From assembly GCA_021775805.1 (NCBI GenBank), contig JAJFHD010000011.1:62001-126000 (forward strand): a DNA stretch of 64,000 bases. The letters run 5' to 3'. Positions 45,928-55,486 of this stretch are shown here, in pieces (the stretch's first letter is position 1; each line of letters opens with the position of its first letter). Under the pieces are notes generated by a model, which was not told the DNA's origin, searched no databases, and saw nothing but the letters and a program-made list of their open reading frames with translations. The position numbers and the translations under genes were made by a program. Origin of the DNA: Alphaproteobacteria bacterium (lineage in GTDB: Bacteria > Pseudomonadota > Alphaproteobacteria > Rhizobiales > JAJFHC01).

Positions 45928-46135
45928 AGCCAGTATCCATGCACATGACAATACTGGAGAAGGCAATGGCAGAGGTTTTGTGGCGGCGTGCCGACCGGCG
46001 GTCGTCGCGCGAGCCGCTGTCATGGACGTTGCTAATCCGGATCAATGTGGATAAACCTGCGCCCGCCCGGGTTTATTTTCAGAATGACGTGAAGCGTGAA
46101 TGCACAAAGCTTGCCGGGGAAACTCAGTGGCGACG

Positions 46136-46672
46136 ATGAAAACAGATGAAATGATCACAGCGATCCGCGACGACGGGACGACCTATCCGGTCGACAAGCT
46201 GGATGCTCATGTGCGCAATGTCCGCCATGTGGCAATATCGGTGTTCATCCTCCGGGGCGGTCGGCTTCTGCTCCAGCAGAGGGCGGCCGGAAAATACCAT
46301 TCGCCGGGACTTTGGGCCAACTCCTGCTGCTCGCACCCGAGGTGGCAGGAAAACATTGAAGACAGTGTTGTACGCCGCCTCGGCGAAGAGCTCGGATTTT
46401 CAGTGCCTGTCAGCAAAGTGGGGGTTGTCGCCTATGCCGCAGCCGTTGGCGACCTCTACGAAAACGAAGTGGCCCACTGTTATGCTGGCACGACCGGAGA
46501 CCCGGAAGCCGCATCGGGTTTCAACGGCGACGAGGTCTCTTCCGTCCGGTGGTGCACACTTGAGCAGATTGACTTCGAACTGCAGACCACGCCTGAAATC
46601 TTTGCCCCTTGGTTCAGAATCTACATGACCGAACACAGGACGATGATCGAGCCGCTGTTCGGACTTGGCTGA
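46136..46672 (+). CDS. idi: isopentenyl-diphosphate isomerase type 1
   Basis: The 178-residue Nudix-fold enzyme interconverts IPP and DMAPP. It shows the type 1 motifs: YPVDKLDAHVRNVRHVAIS, the catalytic-Cys motif YHSPGLWANSCCSHP, the Nudix-like REE-type VVRRLGEELGF and the catalytic-Glu region YENEVAHCY. The start at 46136 gives the family length; an ATG at 46100 is possible. No carotenoid or hopanoid gene is adjacent. In alphaproteobacteria type 1 Idi often accompanies pigment or isoprenoid clusters. Confidence 0.92.
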   Translation: MKTDEMITAIRDDGTTYPVDKLDAHVRNVRHVAISVFILRGGRLLLQQRAAGKYHSPGLWANSCCSHPRWQENIEDSVVRRLGEELGFSVPVSKVGVVAYAAAVGDLYENEVAHCYAGTTGDPEAASGFNGDEVSSVRWCTLEQIDFELQTTPEIFAPWFRIYMTEHRTMIEPLFGLG

Positions 46673-46837
46673 TCAGCCGGTTCAGCGCCCGCGCCGGTCG
46701 GCGCGATGTTTGCAAACACCCGCATAGAAAAGACAACGCCCGGTCGGGTTGTGCCGAATTGGACCAATTCTGTCCCCAATTGGCATGACTGGACACCGGG
46801 CATCGTTCGGGTTGGGCAATCAGGCGGTGGTCAAGAC

Positions 46838-48961
46838 ATGGCACAAACGCATCCAGCTTTCGGGGAGACCCCAAGTGTCGCGGCTCAAGGTCGTGGCGGT
46901 TCATGGCATCATGTCTCCGAGACCCTTGCCCGGCGTATGGGGTGGGTCATACTCACAACAGTCCTGTTTGTCGGCGTTGCCAGCGGTTACGTATGGCAAC
47001 GTGATCGCAGCTACGTTGCTGCCACCCAGATCCTGTTTGAGCGCCCGTCGTCCGATGCAGTGGACGGAGATGGTGCCGTACCACCCCAACTGGGTGCAGG
47101 CATCGAGGGTTTCCTTGAGAGTCAGTCACGATTGATCCTCTCCGATGAGGTCTTGTCGCGTGTCATAGACAGTGAGGCATTGGCTTTGGATGGCGAGTTC
47201 AACGGGGCGGATGCCGGACTGGTCGATCGGCTCCGGCTGCTGATGGCGGCGTCGGTGCCGGCCAGCCAGGCGGCGGACCATGTCGAGCCTCGCGTCCTCG
47301 ATGCCCTGCGCCGTGCGTCTCGGACGGCGTTCTCTGCCGACAGTCTCGCGATCACGGTTGAAGTCACAACCCGCGACCGCGAAAAATCCGCACGGCTGGC
47401 CAACGCGATTACGGAAACTTACATGGCTTCAGAAATCGAGTCGCAGTCCGGCCCTGCCGACCACTTTTCAAGGTCCATCGAAGAACGGCTTTCGGCGCTG
47501 CGCAGAGACCTGATGGAGGCGGAAGAGAGAACCGCAAAATTTGGCGGCGAAAACAGTTTCTCTGAAACCCTGACCGCGTCGGTCGATGACAGTAACCTTG
47601 CCGAACTTGAGCGAAAACGGGGTCTTGCCGAGGTGCAGGCCGATGAGGCCGGTGCTGTACTGTCGAGGATCGATTCCATCAGATCGCCGGGCGACGTTCG
47701 GCAGGGTTTGCCGCGGGACATGCAAACCGAAATCACAAGGCAGCTTGTTGCGCGCTACGCAACCGCCCGTCAAACCCAGGCTGCGTTGTCCCTTCAATTG
47801 CTCGACAAACATCCGGATATGCAAACCGCAAACATTGAGGTCGAATCTGTCGGGCAGGCCATCATGGTCGAACTCGGCCGGATCCGGGCTCGGGTTCAAG
47901 CCGCCTTTGACCGGGCGGTCGAACAGCGACAGACCCTGGAGAACAAGATCGGGAAAGCAGGCGGTGGCAATGCCGAACGGCTTTCCCGGTTTCGCGCACT
48001 TCAACGCGATGAGGATGCCAGGCGGGCCAGATACCTGACCTTTCTGGCGCAGGTGAGAATTCCGGAACAGGAAGCTCCCGGTCAAGCGGTGACCGCGCGC
48101 ATACTCTCCGCGGCAACACCACCGATGACACCGGCCGGGCCATCGAATTTCGTCATTATCGCCCTCGGCCTGGCGTTTGGGCTTGTGTCCGGCTGTGGCG
48201 CGGCTTTTGCGAAGGACACGCGCGACGCGAGAGTCCACTCGGTGCCGGCACTCAATCAGGCAACAAGGTTGCCGGTGATCGCCACCGTGCCGATCACGAC
48301 GGACGCTCCGGACGCTCCGGACAGCGCGGGGTTGTTGCCCTTCTGTCAGATCGATCCGTCATCGCCGTCGTCGCTCTCTGTCTACAGTCTTGTGGACTCG
48401 CTGCTCGAAGGGGTCAGCAAGGGCAACCGGAAAACGATCCTGTTCACCGCGCCCGACCAGAACCATGGGCGGACGACGATATCGTTGAACGTGGCGCTTG
48501 CGGCGGCCAATCGAGGCGAACGCGTGCTGCTGATCGATGGTGACCTTGCACGCCGGACCTTGAGCGTTGCGAGGTATCAGGACCCTTCCCTGGGGCTTGC
48601 CGGTGCGCTTGAAAACGTCGCGGATGTGAGTGACTGCATTCAACGCGACCGAAGCGGGTTGTTTGCGGTTCTGCCGGTCGGGCGTCCACGCGGCAAGGCC
48701 CAACCACTGACCGCATCGTCCGAGGCTGTCCGGCAGAAGGTCGAGGAATTGCTTGATGACTACAGTCTTGTAGTTGTCGATGCCGGGACCATGGCCGATG
48801 ACGACGGTCCGGGGCCTTATGCCGGACTTTGCGATTTCGCCGTGCTCATCGTCCGCCGTGGCGAGGGCAAGACCAGAGATGCCGCACAAGCTGCGTCGAA
48901 ACTAACAGACCGGGTGAGTGCAGTGGCCGGCTGTGTACTGGTCGCCGACGAAGGCGGCTGA
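46838..48961 (+). CDS. Wzz/Wzc-like polysaccharide co-polymerase with degenerate P-loop
   Basis: The 707-residue inner-membrane protein has an N-terminal helix (about 33-50; MGWVILTTVLFVGVASGYVW), a large periplasmic Wzz-type region with coiled coils (about 160-390), a second helix (about 435-455; NFVIIALGLAFGLVSGCGAAF) and a cytoplasmic BY-kinase-like domain (about 510-700). Walker A is degenerate: APDQNHGRTT lacks the first Gly and has Arg for Lys. The A-prime motif VLLIDGDLARRTL is intact and VVVDAG represents Walker B. No Tyr-rich tail exists. It likely regulates polysaccharide chain length or export but may lack kinase activity. The start at 46838 is tentative; an ATG lies at 46706. Confidence 0.8.
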   Translation: MAQTHPAFGETPSVAAQGRGGSWHHVSETLARRMGWVILTTVLFVGVASGYVWQRDRSYVAATQILFERPSSDAVDGDGAVPPQLGAGIEGFLESQSRLILSDEVLSRVIDSEALALDGEFNGADAGLVDRLRLLMAASVPASQAADHVEPRVLDALRRASRTAFSADSLAITVEVTTRDREKSARLANAITETYMASEIESQSGPADHFSRSIEERLSALRRDLMEAEERTAKFGGENSFSETLTASVDDSNLAELERKRGLAEVQADEAGAVLSRIDSIRSPGDVRQGLPRDMQTEITRQLVARYATARQTQAALSLQLLDKHPDMQTANIEVESVGQAIMVELGRIRARVQAAFDRAVEQRQTLENKIGKAGGGNAERLSRFRALQRDEDARRARYLTFLAQVRIPEQEAPGQAVTARILSAATPPMTPAGPSNFVIIALGLAFGLVSGCGAAFAKDTRDARVHSVPALNQATRLPVIATVPITTDAPDAPDSAGLLPFCQIDPSSPSSLSVYSLVDSLLEGVSKGNRKTILFTAPDQNHGRTTISLNVALAAANRGERVLLIDGDLARRTLSVARYQDPSLGLAGALENVADVSDCIQRDRSGLFAVLPVGRPRGKAQPLTASSEAVRQKVEELLDDYSLVVVDAGTMADDDGPGPYAGLCDFAVLIVRRGEGKTRDAAQAASKLTDRVSAVAGCVLVADEGG

Positions 48962-48990
48962 TGCCGCCTGGCGAAAACTGGTGTCCGTTG

Positions 48991-50088
48991 TCAGGTCACA
49001 AACGATGCCATGAGATCGGCAACGATGTCGTTTTCTTCGGCGCTGCCGAGAGATACTCTGAGGTAGTCCTCCAGTCCGTAGTCCTCATTGGTGCGTGTGA
49101 TGACGCCGTTGCGCGCCAGGTATTTCAACGCATCAAGAGCTGTGCGGCCCGGCTGTGGAGGGAAGTGCAGGAACAGGAAATTGGTGGCGCTGGGCAGAAC
49201 CTCAATGCCGAGTGCCTTGAGAGCGTTGGACAGGCGGATCCTTTCCGCCGTCGATTTGGCGCAGACGTCTCTAACAAACTCCGGGTTGCGGACGGCGACA
49301 ATGGCCGCCGCCTGGGCACAGCCGTTGACATTGCCGATGCCGCGCACATTGTTCAGCGCCGCCATGATTTCCGCCGGGCCGTAAGCCCAGCCGGCCCTCA
49401 AGGCCGCCATGCCGTAGGCCTTTGAGAACGTCCGGGTCACGACGATGTTGGGATGCCGGTCGACATATTCCAATCCGTCGCAATAGTCCGGCGCGTCGCA
49501 ATACTCGGCATAGGCCGAATCGAGAACCAGCAGAATGTGCGAGGGCAAGCGTTCGATCAGGTCTTCGATATCGCTGCGGCTGTCATAGACGCCCGTGGGA
49601 TTATTCGGATTTGCCACAAAAACCACGCGGGTCCGATCGGTCACCCGGTCCATCAGGGCATCCACATCGATCGTGAAGTCGGGCTTTGTCGGTGCCGTGA
49701 CGGCGGTCGCGCCGATCCGGTAGGCGACGATCGAGAACTGCAGAAAGGAGTACTCAGGAAACAGGATTTCGTCGCCGGCACGGGCGAATACGCGGCCGAC
49801 CACGTCGAGCAGTTCTTCCGACCCGTTGCCGCAGACCACGCGCGAGGCATCAAGCCCGAACTGTCCGGCAATGGCTTCACGCATTTCCCGGTTGCTGGGG
49901 TCGGGATAGAGGTGGGCGGTGCGTGCGCGCTCGGCGGCGGCCTCGACGACGCCGGGGGCGGGGCCGTAACAGCTTTCGTTCTGAGCCAGATTGATGATGC
50001 GGTCGACCTCGCCGGTATCGACCGGCTTCACAACTGTCAGGGTTTTCCCCCGGACGTAAGGTTGAGGTGCGGTGCTAACGTGTTTCAT
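48991..50088 (-). CDS. HisC-like aminotransferase
   Basis: The 365-residue fold-type I PLP enzyme has NLAQNESCYGPAPGVVEA, CGNGSEELLDVVGRVF, FVANPNNPTGVYDS, LDSAYAEY and the PLP-Lys in RTFSKAYGMAALRAGWAYG. These fit histidinol-phosphate aminotransferase and its relatives, which also act on aromatic amino acids. No his genes are adjacent, so it may be a paralogue. It lies 78 bases downstream of an enoyl-CoA hydratase gene on the same strand. Confidence 0.85.
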   Translation of the reverse strand: MKHVSTAPQPYVRGKTLTVVKPVDTGEVDRIINLAQNESCYGPAPGVVEAAAERARTAHLYPDPSNREMREAIAGQFGLDASRVVCGNGSEELLDVVGRVFARAGDEILFPEYSFLQFSIVAYRIGATAVTAPTKPDFTIDVDALMDRVTDRTRVVFVANPNNPTGVYDSRSDIEDLIERLPSHILLVLDSAYAEYCDAPDYCDGLEYVDRHPNIVVTRTFSKAYGMAALRAGWAYGPAEIMAALNNVRGIGNVNGCAQAAAIVAVRNPEFVRDVCAKSTAERIRLSNALKALGIEVLPSATNFLFLHFPPQPGRTALDALKYLARNGVITRTNEDYGLEDYLRVSLGSAEENDIVADLMASFVT

Positions 50089-50166
50089 GGGTTCGATCCC
50101 TGGATGAGTCTGGTGATTTTTCGGAGTTCTATTCGCGAGCTTTGCGTGTCTTGCCGCTCCCGACGA

Positions 50167-50976
50167 TCAATCAAGGTCCTTGAACGGGGCCTCTCTGATT
50201 TCGAGGAATTCCTTGAGCGAGTGTTCCTTGAGCATGCGCATCCAATGGCGCCCGGACTCGCCGGCATGCAGGCTTGCTGTCGTCTCCACATTGTAGGCCC
50301 AGGAACTGGTCATGCCCGATGTTTCCTGATGATGGTTGAGGGCCGCCTTGGCGAACTTGATGGCGGGTTGCGGCATGCGGGCAAGCTTGCGGGCCAAACG
50401 GCGGCACTCTTCCATGAGCCGGTCCCCGGGGACTGCCTTGTTCACAAGGTGAATCCTTTCGGCTTCCCGGCCGTCGATCATGTCGCCGGTGTACATCAGC
50501 CAGCGGGCGTGGCGCATCGGAACCGTCCAGGGCAGCATCAGGGTGGGAGGTGCGGAAACGTGGCGGACCTCCGGTTCGCCCAATTGTGCGTCCTCTGCCG
50601 CGATCGCCAGGTCGCAGCACATCATCAGCTCCAGACCGCCTGCCAATGCGTAGCCGTTGACCGCGGCAATGACCGGAATGGGTGCGTTCCAGAGCGTGCG
50701 AAGCCTGGTCGCGTTGGCGGAAATGTCGTCGCGCCAGCCTTCCACATCGAGTTCAAAATCCTCGCCTTCAAGGTCATAGCCCGCTGAAAACGCTCGACCG
50801 GCGCCGGTCAGAATGACAGCCCGAATATCCGGGTCCGCGCTTGCTGATCTGATGGCGTCATCGAGCGCATCCGACAGCGCATTGTTCATGGCGTTCATCT
50901 TGTCGGGACGGTTCAAAGTGAAGGTTGCAAAGGCGTCTTTTTCGTCTTTTTCAACCAATACGAGGTCTTGTTTCAT
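50167..50976 (-). CDS. enoyl-CoA hydratase/isomerase family protein
   Basis: The 269-residue crotonase-fold enzyme has FTLNRPDKMNAMNNALSDAL, the oxyanion-hole region GAGRAFSAGYDLEG and AAVNGYALAGGLELMMCCDLAIAA. One catalytic-Glu position is occupied (LGEPEVRHVSAPP), so hydratase activity is possible, though this does not fix the substrate. The start at 50976 follows GGAGACC. It is probably co-transcribed with the HisC-like gene. Confidence 0.88.
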   Translation of the reverse strand: MKQDLVLVEKDEKDAFATFTLNRPDKMNAMNNALSDALDDAIRSASADPDIRAVILTGAGRAFSAGYDLEGEDFELDVEGWRDDISANATRLRTLWNAPIPVIAAVNGYALAGGLELMMCCDLAIAAEDAQLGEPEVRHVSAPPTLMLPWTVPMRHARWLMYTGDMIDGREAERIHLVNKAVPGDRLMEECRRLARKLARMPQPAIKFAKAALNHHQETSGMTSSWAYNVETTASLHAGESGRHWMRMLKEHSLKEFLEIREAPFKDLD

Positions 50977-51501
50977 TGGCAACGGTCTCCGGGTTTTCCG
51001 CAAAACAGGCGGCATTCATATTGGAAGGATCGGATCACTAAGGGGATCTCATCCGTCAAACAACCGCTGGTTATGCAACTCAGGCGGGGATCGGCGGATT
51101 CTGCCGGGTCGGCGCACTCGGTGCGGACAGTTGTCTTTGCTCTGTTATCCGAAAAACTGTTTGCGCCGGTGATAGGCATGGCGGGGAATGACCGGGGATG
51201 TCGGGCAGGCATACCAGTCCGGCGAGTCCGCGCCGGCTTCGACCCGAACACTCCGCAACCTACCGGCCTGACATGAATTCGACATATGGATTTTCCGGCA
51301 AGCGCCTTTTGCTTTCTGCCACTGTGTCACAGATGTACGGCCGGTTCAACGGCGTATGGAACTGCCATAGCCGATTCACATGATTGGGGTTGACCGCGGC
51401 GGCGAACCGATATTGAAGGGGTGCGCAGCAGGGCCGTCAACATCGTGCCGTTGTGTTTCTGGCAACGGAATGATCTTGAAACCGTGGCCAAGGAGAAACC
51501 C
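50977..51501. other. intergenic region between divergent genes
   Basis: These 525 bases lie between the enoyl-CoA hydratase gene (minus) and the Bcr-type exporter (plus). Short open frames on both strands lack family features or ribosome-binding sites. No hairpin terminator or clear operator was found. It must contain both promoters. Confidence 0.4.
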
Positions 51502-52713
51502 GTGACTGTTCAACAAGAGAAAGCCGAACTGGGGATTGGCGAATTTGTCGTGCTCATGGCTCTCATGAGCTCGCTGGTGGCCTTGTCGATCGATGCCATG
51601 CTGCCGGCTTTGCCGGACATCGGTGCGGAACTGGGTGTCGCCGAGGCCAACGACAATCAGCTTGTCCTGTCGGTCCTGTTTCTGGGGCTTGCGGTTGGCC
51701 AGATGATTTACGGACCGGTGTCGGACGCTGTCGGGCGCAAGCCGGCGATCTATGCCGGTCTCGCCCTCTTTGTCGTTGGGTGTCTCCTGTCGATATTCGC
51801 CACCGACTTCAACACGATGCTGGCCGGGCGCTTTCTTCAGGGCATCGGTGCGGCGGGACCGAGGATCGTGACGATTGCTCTGATCCGCGATGGCTACGAA
51901 GGCCGGGCCATGGCCCGGATCATGTCGTTTGTCATGGCGGTGTTCATTCTCGTGCCGACACTGGCGCCGGCGCTGGGACAGCTTGTGCTTCTGGTGGCGC
52001 ACTGGCGGGGTATCTTTGTCTGCTTTCTGCTGCTCGCTTTGCTGGCATTTGCGTGGTTTGCCGTTCGCCAGCCCGAAACCCTGCCGCCGGCCAAACGCAT
52101 ACCGTTCTCGGTCGGGGGCCTGTTCGCAAGCATCGCGGAGACCTGCGGCAATCGCAAGGCGCTGGGCTACACGATCGCTGGCGGTCTGATTTTCGGTGCC
52201 TTTGTCGGCTACCTCAACACGAGCCAGCAGATGCTGCAACAGCAGTATGGTCTTGGAACCCAGTTCGCCCTCTATTTTGCCGTCCTTGCCCTGGCGATCG
52301 GGGGGGCGAGCTTCATCAATGCCAAACTGGTTATGAAGTATGGCATGCGGCTTCTGTCGCGCTGGGCCCTGCAAGTGTCGTGTGTGCTGTCGATCGGGTT
52401 CCTGGTCGTGGCGGTAGTGACGTCCGGTCACCCGCCGTTGTGGGCACTGATGACCTATTTCATGGCGGCGTTCTTCTGCATGGGGCTGTTGTTCGGCAAC
52501 TTCAACGCCCTGGCGATGGAACCGATGGGCCACATCGCCGGCGTCGCGGCGGCAGTGATCGGATCGCTGACAACGTTCATCTCGCTCTTTCTGGGAACCG
52601 TTATCGGCAGGTTCTACGACGGCACAGTGGTTCCCCTGGTTGCCGGATTTGCTGTGCTGGGGATTGCCTCCTACGTTGTGATGCACATTATCGAGCGCGG
52701 CGACTCTGACTGA
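51502..52713 (+). CDS. Bcr/CflA-family MFS drug exporter
   Basis: The 403-residue transporter has twelve predicted membrane helices. Family features include ALSIDAMLPALPDIGAELGV in helix 1, YGPVSDAVGRKPAIYAGLALF between helices 2 and 3 (MFS loop), GRFLQGIGAAGPRIVTIALIRD and PTLAPALGQLVLL. The start is a GTG at 51502 with AAGGAG six bases upstream; longer frames exist but lack such a site. It likely exports small hydrophobic or amino-acid-derived compounds by proton antiport; substrate unknown. Confidence 0.9.
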   Translation: MTVQQEKAELGIGEFVVLMALMSSLVALSIDAMLPALPDIGAELGVAEANDNQLVLSVLFLGLAVGQMIYGPVSDAVGRKPAIYAGLALFVVGCLLSIFATDFNTMLAGRFLQGIGAAGPRIVTIALIRDGYEGRAMARIMSFVMAVFILVPTLAPALGQLVLLVAHWRGIFVCFLLLALLAFAWFAVRQPETLPPAKRIPFSVGGLFASIAETCGNRKALGYTIAGGLIFGAFVGYLNTSQQMLQQQYGLGTQFALYFAVLALAIGGASFINAKLVMKYGMRLLSRWALQVSCVLSIGFLVVAVVTSGHPPLWALMTYFMAAFFCMGLLFGNFNALAMEPMGHIAGVAAAVIGSLTTFISLFLGTVIGRFYDGTVVPLVAGFAVLGIASYVVMHIIERGDSD

Positions 52714-52756
52714 GGCAGGTATTCGGTTGCGTTAACGTCTTTTTGATCAAGGCTTG

Positions 52757-53287
52757 TCAGAGCAGTTTGTACATTATGGTCGTCGGATCGTAGCGGTTCT
52801 CAATCGGATCTCTGGCAAATGAGGGGATGGCTCCGACGCGCTGATAGCCCAGGGACAGATAAAGCCGTTCCGCCTTGCCGCTGGCAGTGTCGAGCGTGAT
52901 CAGGCTTCGGCCCCGTCGCCTGGCGTGCTCTTCAAGCTCGATCATCAACGCCCGAGCGATACCGTGCTTACGAAAATCCGGATGTACCAGAAGTTTTGAC
53001 ACTTCCGCCCGATGGGGCTGGTTGGGCGGTGTATCGCAGTCCAGCTGCACCGAACCGGCCACGCGTTCTCCCACCCTTGCTGCCAGGACGACCCGGTCGC
53101 CGGACATCACGCCGGGGCGTACCTTGTCGGTCCAGAACGCCATGCTGTCGTCCAGTGTGTGGGGCAGGACAAAACTGACACTGGCGCCGTCGGCGACACA
53201 GACATTCAGTATTTCTGCAAGCGCTCCGATATGGCCGTCGATGGTGTCGGGAGAAACTACTTCGATCTGAAAATCCTGGCTGTGCAT
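52757..53287 (-). CDS. GNAT-family N-acetyltransferase
   Basis: The 176-residue protein has the GNAT core: AEVSKLLVHPDFRKHGIARALMIELEEHARRRG is the acetyl-CoA-binding motif A, followed by LITLDTASGKAERLYLSLGYQRVG. The acceptor is unknown. It starts 6 bases after the XRE-cupin regulator on the same strand, so the two form an operon. Confidence 0.88.
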   Translation of the reverse strand: MHSQDFQIEVVSPDTIDGHIGALAEILNVCVADGASVSFVLPHTLDDSMAFWTDKVRPGVMSGDRVVLAARVGERVAGSVQLDCDTPPNQPHRAEVSKLLVHPDFRKHGIARALMIELEEHARRRGRSLITLDTASGKAERLYLSLGYQRVGAIPSFARDPIENRYDPTTIMYKLL

Positions 53288-53293
53288 TGGCTG

Positions 53294-53866
53294 TCACACG
53301 ATCACGAGAATGTATTTTGCCGGTTGGTCCTGAGGCGTTTCGAAGACGCTTCCGCCATGGAGCTGATAGCGCAGGCAGTCGCCCTTGCTTAACGTGTAAA
53401 CATGATCGTCGACAGTTATCCGAAGGGCTCCGTCGAGGAGATAGAGATGATGTTCGAGGCCGGGCAGGGGCGGCTCCAGATACTCGATACGGTTGCCGGC
53501 CGGCAATACGCACTCCAGGACTTCGGCGCCGAGCGTGTCTGACGGAGGCGAAATGGTTTTGCGCAGGAATCCGGTTTCCGGATCCTGCCAGCTTGCCTGC
53601 TCCTTCGCTGCGACCAATGGCGCGAAGCCGGTTTCGACCATGGCCATCAGGCGTGACATGGTGAGACCGTAGATTGCGCACAGCTTGCCAAGTACAGATG
53701 TTGTGGGGCTTACCTGTCCCACTTCCAGCCGTGACAGGGTAGCGCGGCTGATGCCGGATTTTCGCGCAAGCGTATCGAGCGACCATTTGCGTTTGCCGCG
53801 CAGTACCTTCAGGCGTTCGGCGATTCGGCCGTCAAGGGATTGGTCTAGGGTTTGCGAATTTTCCAT
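53294..53866 (-). CDS. XRE-cupin transcriptional regulator
   Basis: The 190-residue protein has an N-terminal helix-turn-helix (about 17-70; LDTLARKSGISRATLSRLEVGQVSPTTSVLGKLCAIYGLTMSRLM) and a C-terminal cupin (about 115-188; LVIV ending, LPGLEHHLYLLDGALRITVDDHVYTLSKGDCLRY) that probably senses a small molecule. A perfect 14-base palindrome overlaps its start codon, suggesting autoregulation. It is followed by the GNAT gene. Confidence 0.9.
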   Translation of the reverse strand: MENSQTLDQSLDGRIAERLKVLRGKRKWSLDTLARKSGISRATLSRLEVGQVSPTTSVLGKLCAIYGLTMSRLMAMVETGFAPLVAAKEQASWQDPETGFLRKTISPPSDTLGAEVLECVLPAGNRIEYLEPPLPGLEHHLYLLDGALRITVDDHVYTLSKGDCLRYQLHGGSVFETPQDQPAKYILVIV

Positions 53867-53893
53867 ATATGGAAATTTATCTCATATATGGAA
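53861..53893. promoter_or_regulatory. tandem palindromes at the XRE-cupin promoter
   Basis: TTCCATATATGGAA at 53861-53874 is a perfect palindrome containing the start codon; a 12-of-14 copy (TCTCATATATGGAA) follows at 53880-53893, centres 19 bases apart. The paired spacing of about two helical turns fits cooperative binding by the XRE-cupin protein. Confidence 0.6.
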
Positions 53894-53953
53894 CAATTGT
53901 CAAGAGTACCAATCCCACACTCCTGGCATTTTGAGTATCAGAAGCACGAACAT

Positions 53954-55486
53954 CTACTTCGTTACATTGAACTGCCGCACCGGCGATTGCGAGCCGTCCC
54001 GATAGGTCAACTGGACCTGCAGGGCAGCGGCCTTGTTCGGCGTCTTCATATGGATCTTGGTGTTCTGCGGCACGCCATAGGGTTTGGCAGGATCGCAGGG
54101 CGGCAGAGGCCAGACTTTGTCCAGGGGACCGCCGTTCAATCCGTAGCGAATTTCCTTGATACCGCAGCGATAGCTAATCAGGTGGGAGAAATAGGTCCGC
54201 CCTCCACCAAACGCGATCCAGGCCGTCCAGACCTGATCAAGGATTTTCTTTTGATGATCGGCAAGATCCCCGATTGGATTGAAACTTACGGGGAAAATAT
54301 CTGCTTGCTCACCGCGCTTGTCGCGCCATGTAACGTAGAGCGTCACCGGTCCCTGGTCGCCCGGCAACATAAAATTCGTCTTCGGCTGGCGCTGACCCGT
54401 GCGCTGGTCGAGATGGTCGTGGAGACCGGGGTCCTGGAATTCTCCGTCTTCGCCGATCCGGTAGCCGAACTGGGTCGCGGGTTCGGGCAGGGAAACATTC
54501 ACCAGCCAGTCGGTGTTGGTACGGTTGAAACTGACCAGCGGCTTGGCCGAACCGAGTGGCAGGGCGGCCAGTTTCTGAGCCGGTTTCGGCAGAACACTGG
54601 CGCCGCCGCCTTCCTCCAGCGAGGTGACCGTGCCCTTGGCTCTTTTGTCCTCCGGTGTCAGATAAAGGTCGCCGATGATCTGGTCGTAGTAGGCGGGTGT
54701 CTGTTCATGCCCGACCTTGCCGGCGAGCTTTCTCACCTGCACTTGGGTCCGCTTGGCAATCTGCACCATGGAAAGCTCCGGCTTGGCCAGTTCGACCAGC
54801 AGGGTCCGGGTAAAGACGGAATTTTCATTGGCGTCGTTGTCGCCCAGCCGATCGAGTGCTGCCTGTCCGGATCCTGCCGAGTAAAGCACGAACATGCCTT
54901 CGGCCGGCGACATGCGGGCCAGTCCACGGGTGCCCGAAAGGCTGCGCTTGCCCTTTGCGGCAAACGGGTTGTCCCGGCAGGCGTCAAGGATCATGACGGC
55001 TGTGGCAGCACCCTTGTCACGCATCCGGTCGGCAAGACCGTTGGCGGCAAACGAGGCGTCGCGCACGAGCCCTTCTTCTCCGGGACCCGCTTCAGGCACG
55101 TCGACCGGCAGCAGGTAGTTGGTGCCTTCTATGGCAAATCCATGGCCGGCAAAAAACAGCAGGGCCGTGTCGCCGGGGCCAATCTTGCGTTCGAACTCGA
55201 CCAGCGCCCGGCTCATGGCCCGGCGGCCGACATCGCTGGCGGAAATAACATCGAAGCCCAGCGATGTCAGGGCATTTGCCATCGCCCGGGCATCGTTACG
55301 TGCCTTCTGCAGTTCCGGCACGCTCTCGTAGGTATCGTTGCCGATGACCAACGCCACGCGCTTGGCAGCATCGGCGGGCAAAGGCAAAGTGAGCAGGAGT
55401 ACGGCAACAGCAAACGCGAAGAACGAAAGCCGTAAGGGTCCCGCGGGGTCGTTGTTCCGATTTGGGGCTGGGCTGACAAAATTCAT
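53954..55486 (-). CDS. exported caspase-like (peptidase C14) protein
   Basis: The 510-residue protein has a signal peptide (hydrophobic core about 20-37, cleavage near ADA-AKR). A caspase/metacaspase fold (about 42-270) follows with the His-Cys dyad: His115 in FFAGHGFAIEG and Cys170 in ILDACRDNPFA. The sequence opens with RVALVIGNDTYESVPEL. A C-terminal beta-rich region (about 300-510) of unknown type follows. Exported bacterial members of this kind are common in alphaproteobacteria; their substrates are unknown. The ATG overlaps the stop of the upstream CxxC protein gene (ATGA). Confidence 0.85.
   Translation of the reverse strand: MNFVSPAPNRNNDPAGPLRLSFFAFAVAVLLLTLPLPADAAKRVALVIGNDTYESVPELQKARNDARAMANALTSLGFDVISASDVGRRAMSRALVEFERKIGPGDTALLFFAGHGFAIEGTNYLLPVDVPEAGPGEEGLVRDASFAANGLADRMRDKGAATAVMILDACRDNPFAAKGKRSLSGTRGLARMSPAEGMFVLYSAGSGQAALDRLGDNDANENSVFTRTLLVELAKPELSMVQIAKRTQVQVRKLAGKVGHEQTPAYYDQIIGDLYLTPEDKRAKGTVTSLEEGGGASVLPKPAQKLAALPLGSAKPLVSFNRTNTDWLVNVSLPEPATQFGYRIGEDGEFQDPGLHDHLDQRTGQRQPKTNFMLPGDQGPVTLYVTWRDKRGEQADIFPVSFNPIGDLADHQKKILDQVWTAWIAFGGGRTYFSHLISYRCGIKEIRYGLNGGPLDKVWPLPPCDPAKPYGVPQNTKIHMKTPNKAAALQVQLTYRDGSQSPVRQFNVTK

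Noticed and set aside
51376-52686. 436-codon minus-strand open frame opposite the Bcr-type exporter
   Set aside because: Its composition (His/Arg/Gln-rich) is typical of antisense reading of membrane-protein genes, and the plus strand has twelve membrane helices and family motifs.
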